From: Pseudomonas sp. LS1212
GTDB taxonomy: Bacteria > Pseudomonadota > Gammaproteobacteria > Pseudomonadales > Pseudomonadaceae
Direction of reading: 5' to 3'
Length of the DNA: 64,000 nt
Assembly: GCF_024741815.1 (NCBI RefSeq)
Contig: NZ_CP102951.1
Coordinates: forward strand, 3,424,001-3,488,000
The notes under the pieces were generated by a model. That model was given only the letters and a program-made list of their open reading frames with translations, did no database searches and was not told where the DNA came from. Shown here piece by piece: positions 51,680 through 61,228 of this stretch; position 1 is the stretch's first letter; each line of letters opens with the position of its first letter. A program made the position numbers and the translations under genes.

Positions 51680-52720
51680 CTAGCGAGCCGCCCAAGCATT
51701 GAACCGCTCTTCCAGTTCCTCGCCATGATCGACCCAGAACTCCGCATCCACCGCCTGGGCTTTCGCCAGGTTGGCTTCGGCCGTCGGCAGTTGTTGCTGC
51801 ACCTGCGCAGGCAACAGTGACAATGCCTCGCGATGCACCGGCCCATAAGGAATGTTCTCCGAGAACACCTTCTGCGTCTGCGGCTGGCTGGCAAAGGCAA
51901 TGAAACGTTCGGCCAGGGCCTTGTTCGGCGAACCTTTGACCACGGCCCAGTATTCCGGGTCGTAGAGGCTTTCGGGCCAGACGATGCTCAGGTTCATGCC
52001 CTCCTTCTGCGCCGAGGCGATGCGGCCGTTGTAGGCTGCGCTCATGACCACATCGCCGGCCACCAGCCACTGTGCAGGTTGCGCGCCGGCCTCCCACCAC
52101 TGGATGCTGGACTTGATCTTGTCGAGCTTGGCAAACGCCCTGGCCACCCCTTGCGGCGTTTTCAACTCCTTGTAGATCTGATCAGGCTTCACGCCGTCGG
52201 CGAGCAAGGCGATTTCCAGGGTGTACTTGGCGCCCTTGCGCAAGCCGCGCTTGCCGGGAAAGTCGGCGACGTTCCAGAAGTCCGCCCAGGAGGTCGGTGC
52301 CTTGGCCAGCTTGTCCTGGTCAAAGGCCATGACCATGGACCAGACATAAGTCGCCATGCCGCACTCGGTCAAGGTACCCGGCACGTACTGCGCCTGGTCA
52401 CCGAACAGGGCCGGGTCGAGGCGCTCGAACAGCCCGGCATCGCAGCCCCGCAGCAACTCCGGGCTTTCGACTTCTACCACGTCCCAGCTGGCATGGCCGA
52501 CATCGACCATGGCCTTGATTTTCGATAGCTCGCCGTTGTATTCGCCCGCCACGATGCGTCCGGCACCGCTGGCAGTGAAGGGTTGGAAATAGGCCTTGTC
52601 CTGGGCCTGCTTGGTGGCGCCGCCGAATGAAATGACCGTCAGGCTCTGCGGCTCGGCGAACACGCCGGTGCACAACAGGGCCAGGGAAAAAGGAACACAG
52701 GTACGCAAGGATATGGACAT
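51680..52720 (-). CDS. ABC-transporter substrate-binding protein (polyamine type)
   Basis: This is 346 residues with a signal peptide (MSISLRTCVPFSLALLCTG, cut near VFA-EPQ). The mature start SLTVISFGGATKQAQDKAYF is characteristic of the PotD-like family, and DVVEVESPELLRGCDAGLFE and ECGMATYVWSMVMAFD follow. Ribosome site GGGAGC precedes the ATG. Its neighbours are a polyamine transaminase and permease, so the ligand is probably a polyamine or related amine. Confidence 0.87.
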   Translation of the reverse strand: MSISLRTCVPFSLALLCTGVFAEPQSLTVISFGGATKQAQDKAYFQPFTASGAGRIVAGEYNGELSKIKAMVDVGHASWDVVEVESPELLRGCDAGLFERLDPALFGDQAQYVPGTLTECGMATYVWSMVMAFDQDKLAKAPTSWADFWNVADFPGKRGLRKGAKYTLEIALLADGVKPDQIYKELKTPQGVARAFAKLDKIKSSIQWWEAGAQPAQWLVAGDVVMSAAYNGRIASAQKEGMNLSIVWPESLYDPEYWAVVKGSPNKALAERFIAFASQPQTQKVFSENIPYGPVHREALSLLPAQVQQQLPTAEANLAKAQAVDAEFWVDHGEELEERFNAWAAR

Positions 52721-52901
52721 GGAACGCTCCCTCAGCTGAATGTTTGATTCGTTGGGTATTGCCGGGCAGTCGTGGTCAAGGACCAATACGGTTCCATCGT
52801 GCCGGCCTCTTGGGGCCGGCATCGTTGTTGGGGAAAGGCTTTCGTCCGGGAAAGCCTGACCGGCGAGTGCCGGTCAGTATTGCGAGGTCAGTGCGGCGAG
52901 G

Positions 52902-54284
52902 TCAGAGGCGACCGTACTCGCGCGCAGTGCGGTCGACGGCGATGCGAGTCTTGTCGACCAGCTCGTCGATGTCGGCACGCTCGGCCACCAGCGCCGGCGC
53001 CATGATCATCCGGCCCAGGGTGGAACGAATGATCAGGCCCTCTTCGAAGCCGATGGTGCGGCAGCGCCAGGCCATGTCGTTTTCATTGGCAAAGCGCTTG
53101 CGCGTGGCCTTGTCTTCGGCGAACTGCAACGCGGCAACCAGGCCGACGCCCTGCACATCACCGATCAACGGGTGGTTGCCGAAGACTTCGCGCAGGCAGC
53201 TCTGCAGGTATGGCCCGGTGTCCTGCTTGACCTGGGTGACGATGCCCTCGTCGCGCAACGCCTTGAGGTTGGCGGTGGCCACCGCAGCGGCCACCGGGTG
53301 CCCGGAATAGGTCAGGCCGTGGGCGAACACCCCGCCCTGCTGCACCAGCACCTCGGCCATCTTGCGCGACAGCACCAGGCCGCCCATGGGGATGTAGCCG
53401 GAGGTCAGGCCCTTGGCGATCGACAGGGTGTCAGGCTCGAAACCGAAGTGCTGGTGGGCGAACCATTCGCCGGTGCGGCCAAAGCCACCGATCACCTCGT
53501 CGGCGCACAACAGCACGTCGTACTGCCGGCAGATGCGCTGGATTTCCGGCCAGTAGCTTTCTGGCGGGAAGATCATGCCGCCGGCGCCCTGAAAGGGTTC
53601 GGCAACGAAGGCGGCAACATTTTCCGCGCCCAGTTCGAGGATTTTTTCTTCCAGCTGGCGGGCGGCGCGCAAACCGAACTCGGCCGGGCTCAGTTCACCT
53701 TCGTGGGCGAACCAGTACGGTTCATCAATGTGCGCGACATCGGGAATCACCCCGCCCATGTCGTGCATGAACTTCATCCCGCCAAGCGCCGTGGCGCCCA
53801 AGGTCGAGCCGTGGTAGCCGTTCCAGCGACCGATCATGATCTTCTTTTCTGGCTTGCCGAGGATCTGCCAATAGCGGCGCACGGTACGGATCAACACCTC
53901 GTTGGCCTCGGAGCCGGAGTTGGTGTAGATCGCGTGGCTGTAGTGCTTGGGAAGCAGGCTGAACAGCAGCTCGGACAACTCCACCACCGCCGGGTGCGTG
54001 GTGTGGAAGAACATGTTGTAGTACGGCAGTTGCTCCAGCTGGCGGCTGGCCGCGGCGGCCAGGTCCTTGCGGCCATAGCCCAGGTTGGTGCACCACAGGC
54101 CGGACATGCCGTCGAGGTAGCGGTTGCCGTCGTTGTCCCACAGGGCCAGGCCTTCGCCACGTACCATCACCCGGGGCCCCTCTTCGTTCAGGGCTTTCTG
54201 ATCGACGAACGCGTGAATGTGGTGCGCCGCATCCAGGGCCTGGTAGTCAGCAGTGTCGCGGCTCTTTTCAAATGGTGCGGTCAT
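52902..54284 (-). CDS. class III aminotransferase, polyamine-pyruvate transaminase (SpuC-like)
   Basis: This is 460 residues using pyridoxal phosphate. The cofactor lysine is Lys291 in DTLSIAKGLTSGYIPMGG, with TNSGSEANE, GRWNGYHGST and LLCADEVIGGFGRTGEW as the other fingerprints. The length and motifs match SpuC of P. aeruginosa, which transfers an amino group from putrescine or cadaverine to pyruvate and yields an aldehyde. The stop of the permease gene lies just 2 bases upstream, so both are co-translated. The chosen start at 54284 fits a SpuC-like N-terminus. Confidence 0.92.
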   Translation of the reverse strand: MTAPFEKSRDTADYQALDAAHHIHAFVDQKALNEEGPRVMVRGEGLALWDNDGNRYLDGMSGLWCTNLGYGRKDLAAAASRQLEQLPYYNMFFHTTHPAVVELSELLFSLLPKHYSHAIYTNSGSEANEVLIRTVRRYWQILGKPEKKIMIGRWNGYHGSTLGATALGGMKFMHDMGGVIPDVAHIDEPYWFAHEGELSPAEFGLRAARQLEEKILELGAENVAAFVAEPFQGAGGMIFPPESYWPEIQRICRQYDVLLCADEVIGGFGRTGEWFAHQHFGFEPDTLSIAKGLTSGYIPMGGLVLSRKMAEVLVQQGGVFAHGLTYSGHPVAAAVATANLKALRDEGIVTQVKQDTGPYLQSCLREVFGNHPLIGDVQGVGLVAALQFAEDKATRKRFANENDMAWRCRTIGFEEGLIIRSTLGRMIMAPALVAERADIDELVDKTRIAVDRTAREYGRL

Positions 54285-54285
54285 T

Positions 54286-55728
54286 TCAGATATCTCCTTG
54301 GGTCTTGGCATTGTCAGCAGCATTGCCGAGCACGCGTTCAAGCGGCTCAGGCACGAACAGTGGTTTTTTCATGACGTATTTGATCCAGACGATGGCGATC
54401 ACCGAGACGATCGCCAGGACCAGACCGGCGTAGCTGAAGATAGAAACTGTCATTTCCGGTGCCGGTGAGACATTCCAGATCGCAAAGAGCATTCCAGCGA
54501 TGCCGAAAATTTGTGGCAACGGGTAAAAAGGTGTGCGAAACGGACGCTTGGCCTGGGGGTAACGACGGCGCAAGGCAATCACATTCACATGCGTGATGAT
54601 GTAGGCCAGCAGCCAGGCCAGCGCAGCAGCCAGCAACAACAGATTGATGGCGTCCGGATGCTCATGCATCAGTAGCAGCGGCAACCCGGTGACGGCCGAA
54701 ACGAATAACACGGCTACCCAAGGCGCGCCGGTGCGGCGGCCCTGGCGCTTGAGAATACCGAACGCCTGTCCGTTGCGGGCCATGCCGAACAGCATCCGCG
54801 GAATCGCTGCCAACGAACTGTTGAGGGTGCTACAGGTTGCCGTGATGGCCGCCGTCACAAGGAACACTTTGCCGGCTTCGCCGAACACAGATGTGGCGAA
54901 CAGATAATGAGGCAGACCGTTGCTGACCAGCTCGGCCTGGGGCACGGTGAGCAAGGCGCCTAAGCAGTACAAGGCAATGATCACGAAAATGATGGTCAGG
55001 CCCAGCATCATCGAGGTAGGAATGTTGCGTTCCGGACGCCGAGTCTCCTCCACCAGTGGGCAGACGAATTCGGCACCGACGAAGCCCCATACGGCCATGG
55101 CCGTCAACGCGATCACACCCAGGCCCATGGGGTTCCAGTTCGCCGCCGCGAACAGGCTGGCGGCAGGTACGACGCCATCGCTGGCCAGGGCGCTCATACC
55201 CATCACCAGCAGCACCACCGTCATGACCACCGCCAACACCGTCTGCAAGCGGGCAAAGATGTCGATGTTGAACAGGTTCAGCACGGTGAAGAGCGTCAGT
55301 ACCCCCAGCGCCACGCTGAGTGGTGGCAAAGCGTGCGGGTAGACCTTGTCGATGATGAACTCCAGCAACAGCAGCTCGGCCGACAGTGCGAACATCGCCA
55401 CTACCACGTAGCCGGAAAAGGTCGCCAGAATCGCCGGAAACTGCCCGATGGCCACTTCGGTGTAGCTGCTCAGGCTACCGGCCCGCGGAATCATCAGCGA
55501 AAGCTCGGAGAACGAGCAGGCGTAACTGAGGGCCAGTAGCCAGGCCAGAGTCAACGGCACGATGAAACCGATACCGGCCATGCCGGCGCCCTGTAACATC
55601 AACACCATCACGCCCTGGGACACGACCAGTCCGATAGCCACCGACAACAATGCCCCCAGTCCCAGCCGGGGTTTGCTGACCGAACCTGGGGCGATAGTCG
55701 CCGCCCCGACGTTTGCACTTGTGTTCAT
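54286..55728 (-). CDS. APC-superfamily amine/amino-acid permease
   Basis: This is a 480-residue permease with 12 predicted helices, starting LGLGALLSVAIGLVVSQGVM. Conserved parts include the AWLLALSYACSFSELSLMIP region, AVWGFVGAEFVCPLVEETRR and a final helix ended by a basic tail. It should import a polyamine or amino acid in symport with protons or sodium. It is co-transcribed with the transaminase below and the aldehyde dehydrogenase above, 67 bases away. Confidence 0.9.
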   Translation of the reverse strand: MNTSANVGAATIAPGSVSKPRLGLGALLSVAIGLVVSQGVMVLMLQGAGMAGIGFIVPLTLAWLLALSYACSFSELSLMIPRAGSLSSYTEVAIGQFPAILATFSGYVVVAMFALSAELLLLEFIIDKVYPHALPPLSVALGVLTLFTVLNLFNIDIFARLQTVLAVVMTVVLLVMGMSALASDGVVPAASLFAAANWNPMGLGVIALTAMAVWGFVGAEFVCPLVEETRRPERNIPTSMMLGLTIIFVIIALYCLGALLTVPQAELVSNGLPHYLFATSVFGEAGKVFLVTAAITATCSTLNSSLAAIPRMLFGMARNGQAFGILKRQGRRTGAPWVAVLFVSAVTGLPLLLMHEHPDAINLLLLAAALAWLLAYIITHVNVIALRRRYPQAKRPFRTPFYPLPQIFGIAGMLFAIWNVSPAPEMTVSIFSYAGLVLAIVSVIAIVWIKYVMKKPLFVPEPLERVLGNAADNAKTQGDI

Positions 55729-55795
55729 GGTTATTCCATCTTTTTGTTATAGAAAGGTAGTCATCGCAACCGCCACAACCTGTAGCCATGCGGCG

Positions 55796-57286
55796 TCAAC
55801 GCAGTTGGAACCAAGTGGTTTTCAATTGGGTGTATTTGTCGAACGCGTGCAAGGAAAGGTCCCGGCCGAAGCCCGACTGCTTGCCACCGCCAAACGGCAC
55901 CGTGACATCCAGTGCATCGACCGTGTTCACCGACACCGTGCCGGCGTTCAAGCGCCCGGCAACGCGGTGGGCGCGGTTGAGGTCGTCGCTCCAGAGCGAG
56001 GCTGCCAGGCCGTAGATGTGATCGTTGGCCATGGCTATCGCTTGGTCTTCGGTGTCGAAGACGCTGATGGCCAGTACCGGGCCAAATACTTCTTCGCGGG
56101 CCAGCTGCATGTCGGCGGTTACGCCAGTAAACAGGGTCGGTTCGATGAAGTTGCTGGAGCCGTCGAAGGTCAGTTGGCGGCCGCCGCAGACCAACGTTGC
56201 ACCGCTTTCGCGGGCCTGACGGATGTAGCCCATCACGCTTTCGGTTTGCCGGGGATCGACGATCGCACCGCTCTTGCTCGCCGGATCCAGCGGGTTGCCA
56301 GGCAGCCATTGGCGGGCCTTGGCGGTCAGGCGCTCAACGAACTCGTCGTGAATCGAGCGCTGCACCAGCAGCCGCGAGTTGGCGGAGCAGACCTCGCCCT
56401 GGTTGAAGAAAATCCCGAATGCCGCTTTCTCTGCCGCCAGGTCCAGGTCCTGGCAATCCTCGAAGATCAGGTTCGGGCTCTTGCCGCCGCACTCCAGCCA
56501 GACCTGCTTGAGGTTGGACTGCGCCGAGTACTGCATGAAGTACTTGCCGACTTCGGTGGAGCCTGTGAACGCCAGAGCATCCACGTCCATGTGCAGACCC
56601 AGGGCACGACCGGCGCCCTCGCCCAGCCCCGGCACCACGTTGAACACCCCGGCCGGTACGCCCGCCTCAAGCGCCAATTCGGCCAGGCGCAATGCCGAGA
56701 ACGGCGATTGTTCGGCAGGCTTGAGCACGACGCTGTTACCGGCAGCCAACGCCGGCGCAACTTTCCAGGCGGCCATGTCCAGCGGGAAGTTCCACGGCAC
56801 CACCGCGGCGATCACCCCCAGCGGTACGCGAGTGATGGTCGCCAATACATCGCGACCGGTGGGCGCCACTTGATCGTAAAGTTTGTCGAGACTCTCGGCG
56901 TACCAGGCAAACACGTGCGCCGCACCCGGCACGTCGATGTTCCAGGCGTCCATAACCGGCTTGCCCATGCTCAGCGAATCGAGCAACGCCAGCTCTTCGC
57001 GGTTGGCCAGCATCAACTCGGCCAAGCGCAGCAACACCTTCTTGCGCTCGCCCGGCGCCAAGCGCGCCCAGGGCCCCTGCTCGAAAGCCTGGCGTGCGTT
57101 GCGTACCGCCAGGTCGACCTCAACCGCGCCGCAGGCGGTCACCTTGGCCAGCTCCTGGTTAGTCGCCGGATTGATCACGTCGAAGGTGAGCCCGGAGGCG
57201 GCAGCCACCTGTCGGCCGCCGATCAGCGCCTTGTCTATAAACCCTTGGCGGGCCGCCCGCTGTTACCAATAGCTGAGATCTAACAC
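55796..57286 (-). pseudogene. aldehyde dehydrogenase (PuuC-like) with nonsense codon 8
   Basis: The enzyme is an NAD(P) aldehyde dehydrogenase, like the gamma-glutamyl-aminobutyraldehyde type, acting after transamination. The body is intact: PWNFPLDMAAWK, LECGGKSPN with the catalytic Glu, NQGEVCSANSR with the Cys. The best start is GTG at 57286 (GAGGGAG upstream), reading LDLSYW and then TAA at 57263-57265 where CAA would restore QRAARQGFIDKALIG. A downstream GTG at 57208 could give a protein about 26 residues shorter. It may be inactivated, read through or reinitiated. Confidence 0.75.
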
Positions 57287-57618
57287 GCTGCACTCCCTCA
57301 TCGACCACCGTTGCGGTCATGTATCTGTAAAGTAGGGTTCGATAGTGCGGCATACCTGGGCAGAGGAAAATTATTAAAAATATGCTTGGGACCTATAAAA
57401 AAGCTCGGCAGAGCGAATCCCCAAAAACGCGCAGCTGGGGTATGGTGCAGACTCAACGGGCGAGCTTGACCTGCTCCGCATCGCCCTTGTGCCAGCGCGC
57501 ATACAGGGCGTTCGACCAACGTATCGGGACCAGCCGGACCACGAAGCCCGCCGTAACCCGGCACAGCAAGCTACAAGCTGCTCGTGAGCCGGGCAGTACC
57601 AACCCAATAGAGGTTCCC
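57287..57618. other. divergent promoter region, no gene seen
   Basis: These 332 bases separate the ALDH start from the LysR start at 57619 and contain AT-rich stretches (AAAATTATTAAAAATATG near 57367). The promoters of both should lie here. The upstream extension of the LysR frame to 57382 is unlikely to be coding. Confidence 0.4.
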
Positions 57619-58533
57619 GTGGCTACCTATACCTTGCGCCAACTCAAATATTTCGTGACCACCGTGGAGGCTGGCAGCGTGGCCGAGGCCTCGCGCAAGC
57701 TGTACATCGCCACGCCGTCGATCTCCACGGCGGTCAAGGGGCTGGAAGAAAGTTTTGGCGTGCAGCTGTTCATTCGTCACCACGCCCAGGGCGTGTCGCT
57801 CACCCCGAGCGGCGCGCGCTTCTACCGCAAGGCCCAAGAGCTGCTGCGCATGGCCCATGAGTTCGAGCAGAACGCCATGGCGGATAACGACATAGTCGCC
57901 GGGCAGATCGACATCGGTTGCTTCGAGACGGTGGCGCCACTGTACTTGCCGCGCCTGATCGCCGGCTTTCGTCAGCGTTATCCGGGGGTGGACATCCGCA
58001 TACGCGATGGCGAGCAGCAGGAACTGGTCCAGGGTCTCACTGCCGGGACCTTCGACCTGGCCTTTCTCTATGAACACGACCTCGACAACACCATCGAAAC
58101 CGAGCCCTTGATGCCACCGCAGAAGCCCTATGCGCTGCTGCCCGAGGGTCATCGGTTCACGGAGCAGGCCCAGGTTTCTCTGCGCGACCTGTGCCTGGAA
58201 CCGATGATCCTGCTCGACGTACAGCCGAGTCGTACGTACTTCGTGAGCATCTTCACCGAACTGGGGCTAACCCCGAACATCGTCTTCAGCTCGCCGTCGA
58301 TCGAAATGGTGCGCGGCATGGTCGGCCAAGGCTTCGGCTTCTCCCTGCTGGTCACCCGGCCGCACTCGGAATGCACCTACGACGGCAAGAAGGTGGTGAC
58401 GGTGGACATCGCCGAGCAGGTGACGACCTCAGGTCTGGTATCGGCCTGGCTCAAACGCGCCCAGCTGACCAAGCCAGCGCGGCTGTTCGTGGATTACTGC
58501 AAGGAGCAGCTGGGGACAGGCGGCTCGGCATAG
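57619..58533 (+). CDS. LysR-family regulator of the amine catabolic genes
   Basis: This is 304 residues from the GTG at 57619 (AGAGGT upstream). The protein starts ATYTLRQLKYFVTTVEAGS, the standard LysR N-terminus, with SRKLYIATPSISTAVKGLEE as the recognition helix. The C-terminal domain carries CFETVAPLYLPRLIAGFRQ. It is divergent from the aldehyde dehydrogenase and probably regulates the amine operon. It may sense an amine or aldehyde; the ligand is not known. Confidence 0.9.
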   Translation: MATYTLRQLKYFVTTVEAGSVAEASRKLYIATPSISTAVKGLEESFGVQLFIRHHAQGVSLTPSGARFYRKAQELLRMAHEFEQNAMADNDIVAGQIDIGCFETVAPLYLPRLIAGFRQRYPGVDIRIRDGEQQELVQGLTAGTFDLAFLYEHDLDNTIETEPLMPPQKPYALLPEGHRFTEQAQVSLRDLCLEPMILLDVQPSRTYFVSIFTELGLTPNIVFSSPSIEMVRGMVGQGFGFSLLVTRPHSECTYDGKKVVTVDIAEQVTTSGLVSAWLKRAQLTKPARLFVDYCKEQLGTGGSA

Positions 58534-58754
58534 CGTCGACCGCCGAACCCCATTAAGTGCGCAATACCTGCAGACCGTTCTTCAGCGCCAGCGCTGTATC
58601 GCCCAGTTTGGCCGCGGACTGGTTGATCGCATCGACATCCTTGCGCGTGTGCTCGAAGACATCGCGCATGCCATCTGGGGTTCATGCTGTCGCTACTCTT
58701 CCTCGGACAAATCCCACCAGCCGGCCGTGAAGCGGATGGTGGGCAAAATGTGAA

Positions 58755-59912
58755 TCAGACGCCGCGCTGCAACCAGTCCGTTAATCGCCCCAGCATGGCA
58801 TCGCAGCCGTCGAGCTGCTCTTGGCTGACGAACTCGTCCGGCTTATGCCCTTGATCCATGCTGCCCGGGCCGCAGACTACGGTGGGGATGCCGGCCTGGC
58901 AGAACAGGCCACCCTCGGTGCCAAAGGCCACGGTGACGAATTCGCGGCTGCCGCTGATGAGCGCGAGCAGTTCAGCCACTTCGCTGTGCGGGTCGGTGGC
59001 CAGACCCGGGTAGGCTGACAAGGGCTGAAAAGCGATAGCGCTGTTGCTGCTGCGCGCATGCATCGACGGCAACAGCTGGCTTTCGGCATAGCCGGCAAGC
59101 TGATCGACCACCTGCTGAGCATCGAAGTCCGGCAGCGCGCGTATCTCGAAGTCGAACTGGCACTCGGCCGGCACTATGTTCAGTGCCCTACCCCCCTGAA
59201 TCATGCCCGTCTGCACGGTCGAGAATGGCGGGTCGAAGCGAGGGTCGTGCAATTCCAGGTGCGCCAATTGCTCGCCTATTTCGCCCAACTTGCCAATCAA
59301 GCGCGCCGCATATTCGATGGCGTTGACCCCCTGCGGTGCATAGGCCGAGTGACAGGCGGCGCCCTGCACCTGGCAGCGCATGGCCAACTTGCCTTTGTGA
59401 CCGAGCACAGGTTTGAGCTCAGTCGGTTCGCCGATGATGCAGGCGATGGGTTTGTGCGGCCGCTGCTCGAGTTCGGCCAACAAGGAACGCACGCCCAGAC
59501 AGCCGACTTCTTCGTCGTAGGAGAAGGCCAGGTGCACGGGCACGCTCAGCGGTTGGGCGAGAAAGCGCGGCACGGCTGCCAGTACAGAGGCGATATAACC
59601 CTTCATATCGGCGCTGCCGCGCCCGTACAACTTGCCGTCACGCTCGGTCAGCTGGAACGGTTCGACCGTCCAGTCCTGGCCCGCCACTGGTACCACGTCG
59701 GTGTGGCCGGACAGCACCACACCGCCACGATCGTTCGGACCGATAGTGGCGAACAGGTTGGCCTTGGTCCGCTCGACGTTGTAATCCAGCTCGCACGCCA
59801 CCCCCAGGTCGTTGAGGTATTGGCGAATAAACTCGATCAGCGCCAGGTTGGACTCGCGGCTGACGGTATTGAAAGCAATCAGCTTGGCCAGCAGGTCACG
59901 GCTGGTGGGCAT
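58755..59912 (-). CDS. argE: ArgE-like M20 N-deacylase (acetylornithine deacetylase family)
   Basis: This 385-residue M20 metallopeptidase starts MPTSRDLLAKLIAFNTVSRE at 59912 with AGGAGT upstream. Metal and catalytic residues appear in LSGHTDVVPV, YGRGSADMKGY (bridging Asp), SYDEEVGCLG (base Glu) and GPGSMDQGHKPDEF. It is called ArgE by similarity. In this cluster, with DUF1028 and RidA and far from arginine genes, it may remove an acyl group from an acylated amine rather than make ornithine. The symbol is the family name and not a proven role. Confidence 0.85.
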   Translation of the reverse strand: MPTSRDLLAKLIAFNTVSRESNLALIEFIRQYLNDLGVACELDYNVERTKANLFATIGPNDRGGVVLSGHTDVVPVAGQDWTVEPFQLTERDGKLYGRGSADMKGYIASVLAAVPRFLAQPLSVPVHLAFSYDEEVGCLGVRSLLAELEQRPHKPIACIIGEPTELKPVLGHKGKLAMRCQVQGAACHSAYAPQGVNAIEYAARLIGKLGEIGEQLAHLELHDPRFDPPFSTVQTGMIQGGRALNIVPAECQFDFEIRALPDFDAQQVVDQLAGYAESQLLPSMHARSSNSAIAFQPLSAYPGLATDPHSEVAELLALISGSREFVTVAFGTEGGLFCQAGIPTVVCGPGSMDQGHKPDEFVSQEQLDGCDAMLGRLTDWLQRGV

Positions 59913-60000
59913 GGACGGGACTCCTTGGGCGTGGCGGTGAGGGTATGAGTTAATTGATGGGTATCGCAGCGCGATACCCATCCTACGGTTGTGCACCGCG

Positions 60001-60675
60001 TTACTCGTTGCCCGGCACTCCGTAGCTGGGGGCAGCGGTCGGGTCGAGGGCACGGGTCAGGTAGTCCTGCATCTGCGGGCGATAAGCCTGCCAGAGCTGG
60101 TCGAGCTGCCCGATCGGGTCCTCGTCGGCCCAGTCCACCCGCAGGTCGACAATCGGCCAAGTCAACTCACCGACCACCGAGAGCGCCGCCGAATGCACCG
60201 GCCCCGCTTCACCACCTGCGGCAACGGCGGCGTACATGGCTGCCAGCAGTCGATCGGGCAAACTACCCCCTGCCTGCTCGAAGGCACCCACCATGGCCGC
60301 GATAACCTCAGTCCCGGCCAGTAGATTGCCGGCGGCAACGCAATGCTCGCCAGCCAAGGCATTGCTGTTGCCGAGCGCCTGAGCGCCGCTGAACATTGCA
60401 GTGCGCCCTTGGCTGTCGATAACCGCGACCTGGCGGTACTGGCTATAGCCATTGCTGCTCAGCGCCCTATCCAAGGCCGCGGCGGGCTCCTGACCGGCAT
60501 CGAGCAAGTCGAGGATCTGCGGGCCAAGCGCTGGCAGGGTAATGTTCTGCGTGGCCACCGCGCCGACGCCGGCGCGCAGCCAGGGACAACGCGCGCCCAC
60601 GGCAATGCTCGAGGAGCTGATGGCGATGCCCAACTGGCCGGTTTCGGCACAGCGGCCGACGATGGAAAAGGTCAT
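60001..60675 (-). CDS. DUF1028 domain protein
   Basis: This is 224 residues, starting MTFSIVGRCAETGQLGIAIS with AGGAGG before the ATG. It has the family pattern of an Ntn-hydrolase-like protein (GARCPWLRAGVGAVATQN, GEHCVAAGNLLAG and EAGPVHSAALSVV). DUF1028 genes are often next to RidA and amidohydrolases or deacetylases in catabolic loci. No activity is assigned. It lies 88 bases after the ArgE-like gene in the same direction. Confidence 0.88.
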   Translation of the reverse strand: MTFSIVGRCAETGQLGIAISSSSIAVGARCPWLRAGVGAVATQNITLPALGPQILDLLDAGQEPAAALDRALSSNGYSQYRQVAVIDSQGRTAMFSGAQALGNSNALAGEHCVAAGNLLAGTEVIAAMVGAFEQAGGSLPDRLLAAMYAAVAAGGEAGPVHSAALSVVGELTWPIVDLRVDWADEDPIGQLDQLWQAYRPQMQDYLTRALDPTAAPSYGVPGNE

Positions 60676-60697
60676 AAAGCCTCCTTGAATAAAAGAT

Positions 60698-60821
60698 GCT
60701 GAAAGCGTCGCGAGCGAAAGCCAGGCAAGGCGAGTGGGACCGCAGTGGCGCAGTTTACTGGTGTAAACGAGCTCTCTGAGGTCGCACTCACCGCGGCATG
60801 ATCGAGTGCAGCAGCTTTCAG
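60698..60821. repeat. candidate dispersed repeat with inverted ends
   Basis: The sequence starts GCTGAAAGC and ends GCTTTCAG, with internal structure such as CGCAGTGGCGCAGTTTACT. It fills the gap between RidA and DUF1028 and ends inside the RidA stop codon. It resembles a 120-base intergenic repeat known from memory in Pseudomonas, which is not verified. Confidence 0.4.
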
Positions 60822-61228
60822 TCAGGGATAACAGCGATCACATCGATTTCCATCAACCACTGCGGCTGGCCGAGGGCCGATACCACCAGCCCGGTGGAGA
60901 TCGGGAACACGCCCTTGAGCCATTTGCCGACTTCCTGGTAGACCGGTTCGCGGTAGCGCGGGTCGATCAGGTAGGTGGTGGTCTTGACGATGTGGCTGAG
61001 GTCGCTGCCGGCTTCTTCCAGCAGTTGCTTGACGTTGCGCATGGCCTGCTCGGCCTGCGCCCGTGGGTCGCCCAGGCCGATGAGGTTGCCTTCGAAATCG
61101 GTCCCTACCTGGCCACGCACATAGATCGTGTTGCCGGCGCGCACGGCTTGGCACAGGTCGTTGTCCAGCGTCTGGTTTGGGTAGGTTTCTTTGGTATTGA
61201 ACATGCGGATGCGGGTATGTGTAGGCAT
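60818..61228 (-). CDS. RidA-family imine/enamine deaminase
   Basis: This is 136 residues with the RidA trimer fold: GNTIYVRGQVGTDFEGNL, QAEQAMRNVKQLLEEAG and LVVSALGQPQWLMEIDVIAV (the C-terminal motif with the conserved glutamate). RidA proteins hydrolyse reactive imines such as those formed by flavin oxidases or aminotransferases. Its start overlaps the stop of the flavin monooxygenase by TGATG (stop TCA 61228-61230 on the plus strand). Coupled translation suggests it handles products of that enzyme. Confidence 0.9.
   Translation of the reverse strand: MPTHTRIRMFNTKETYPNQTLDNDLCQAVRAGNTIYVRGQVGTDFEGNLIGLGDPRAQAEQAMRNVKQLLEEAGSDLSHIVKTTTYLIDPRYREPVYQEVGKWLKGVFPISTGLVVSALGQPQWLMEIDVIAVIPD

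Noticed and set aside
53172..54374. A 400-codon plus-strand open frame
   Set aside because: It is antisense to the SpuC-like transaminase and has low-complexity composition.
55562..57283. A 573-codon plus-strand open frame
   Set aside because: It runs antisense to the aldehyde dehydrogenase and the permease, which carry catalytic and membrane motifs. It has no domain features itself.
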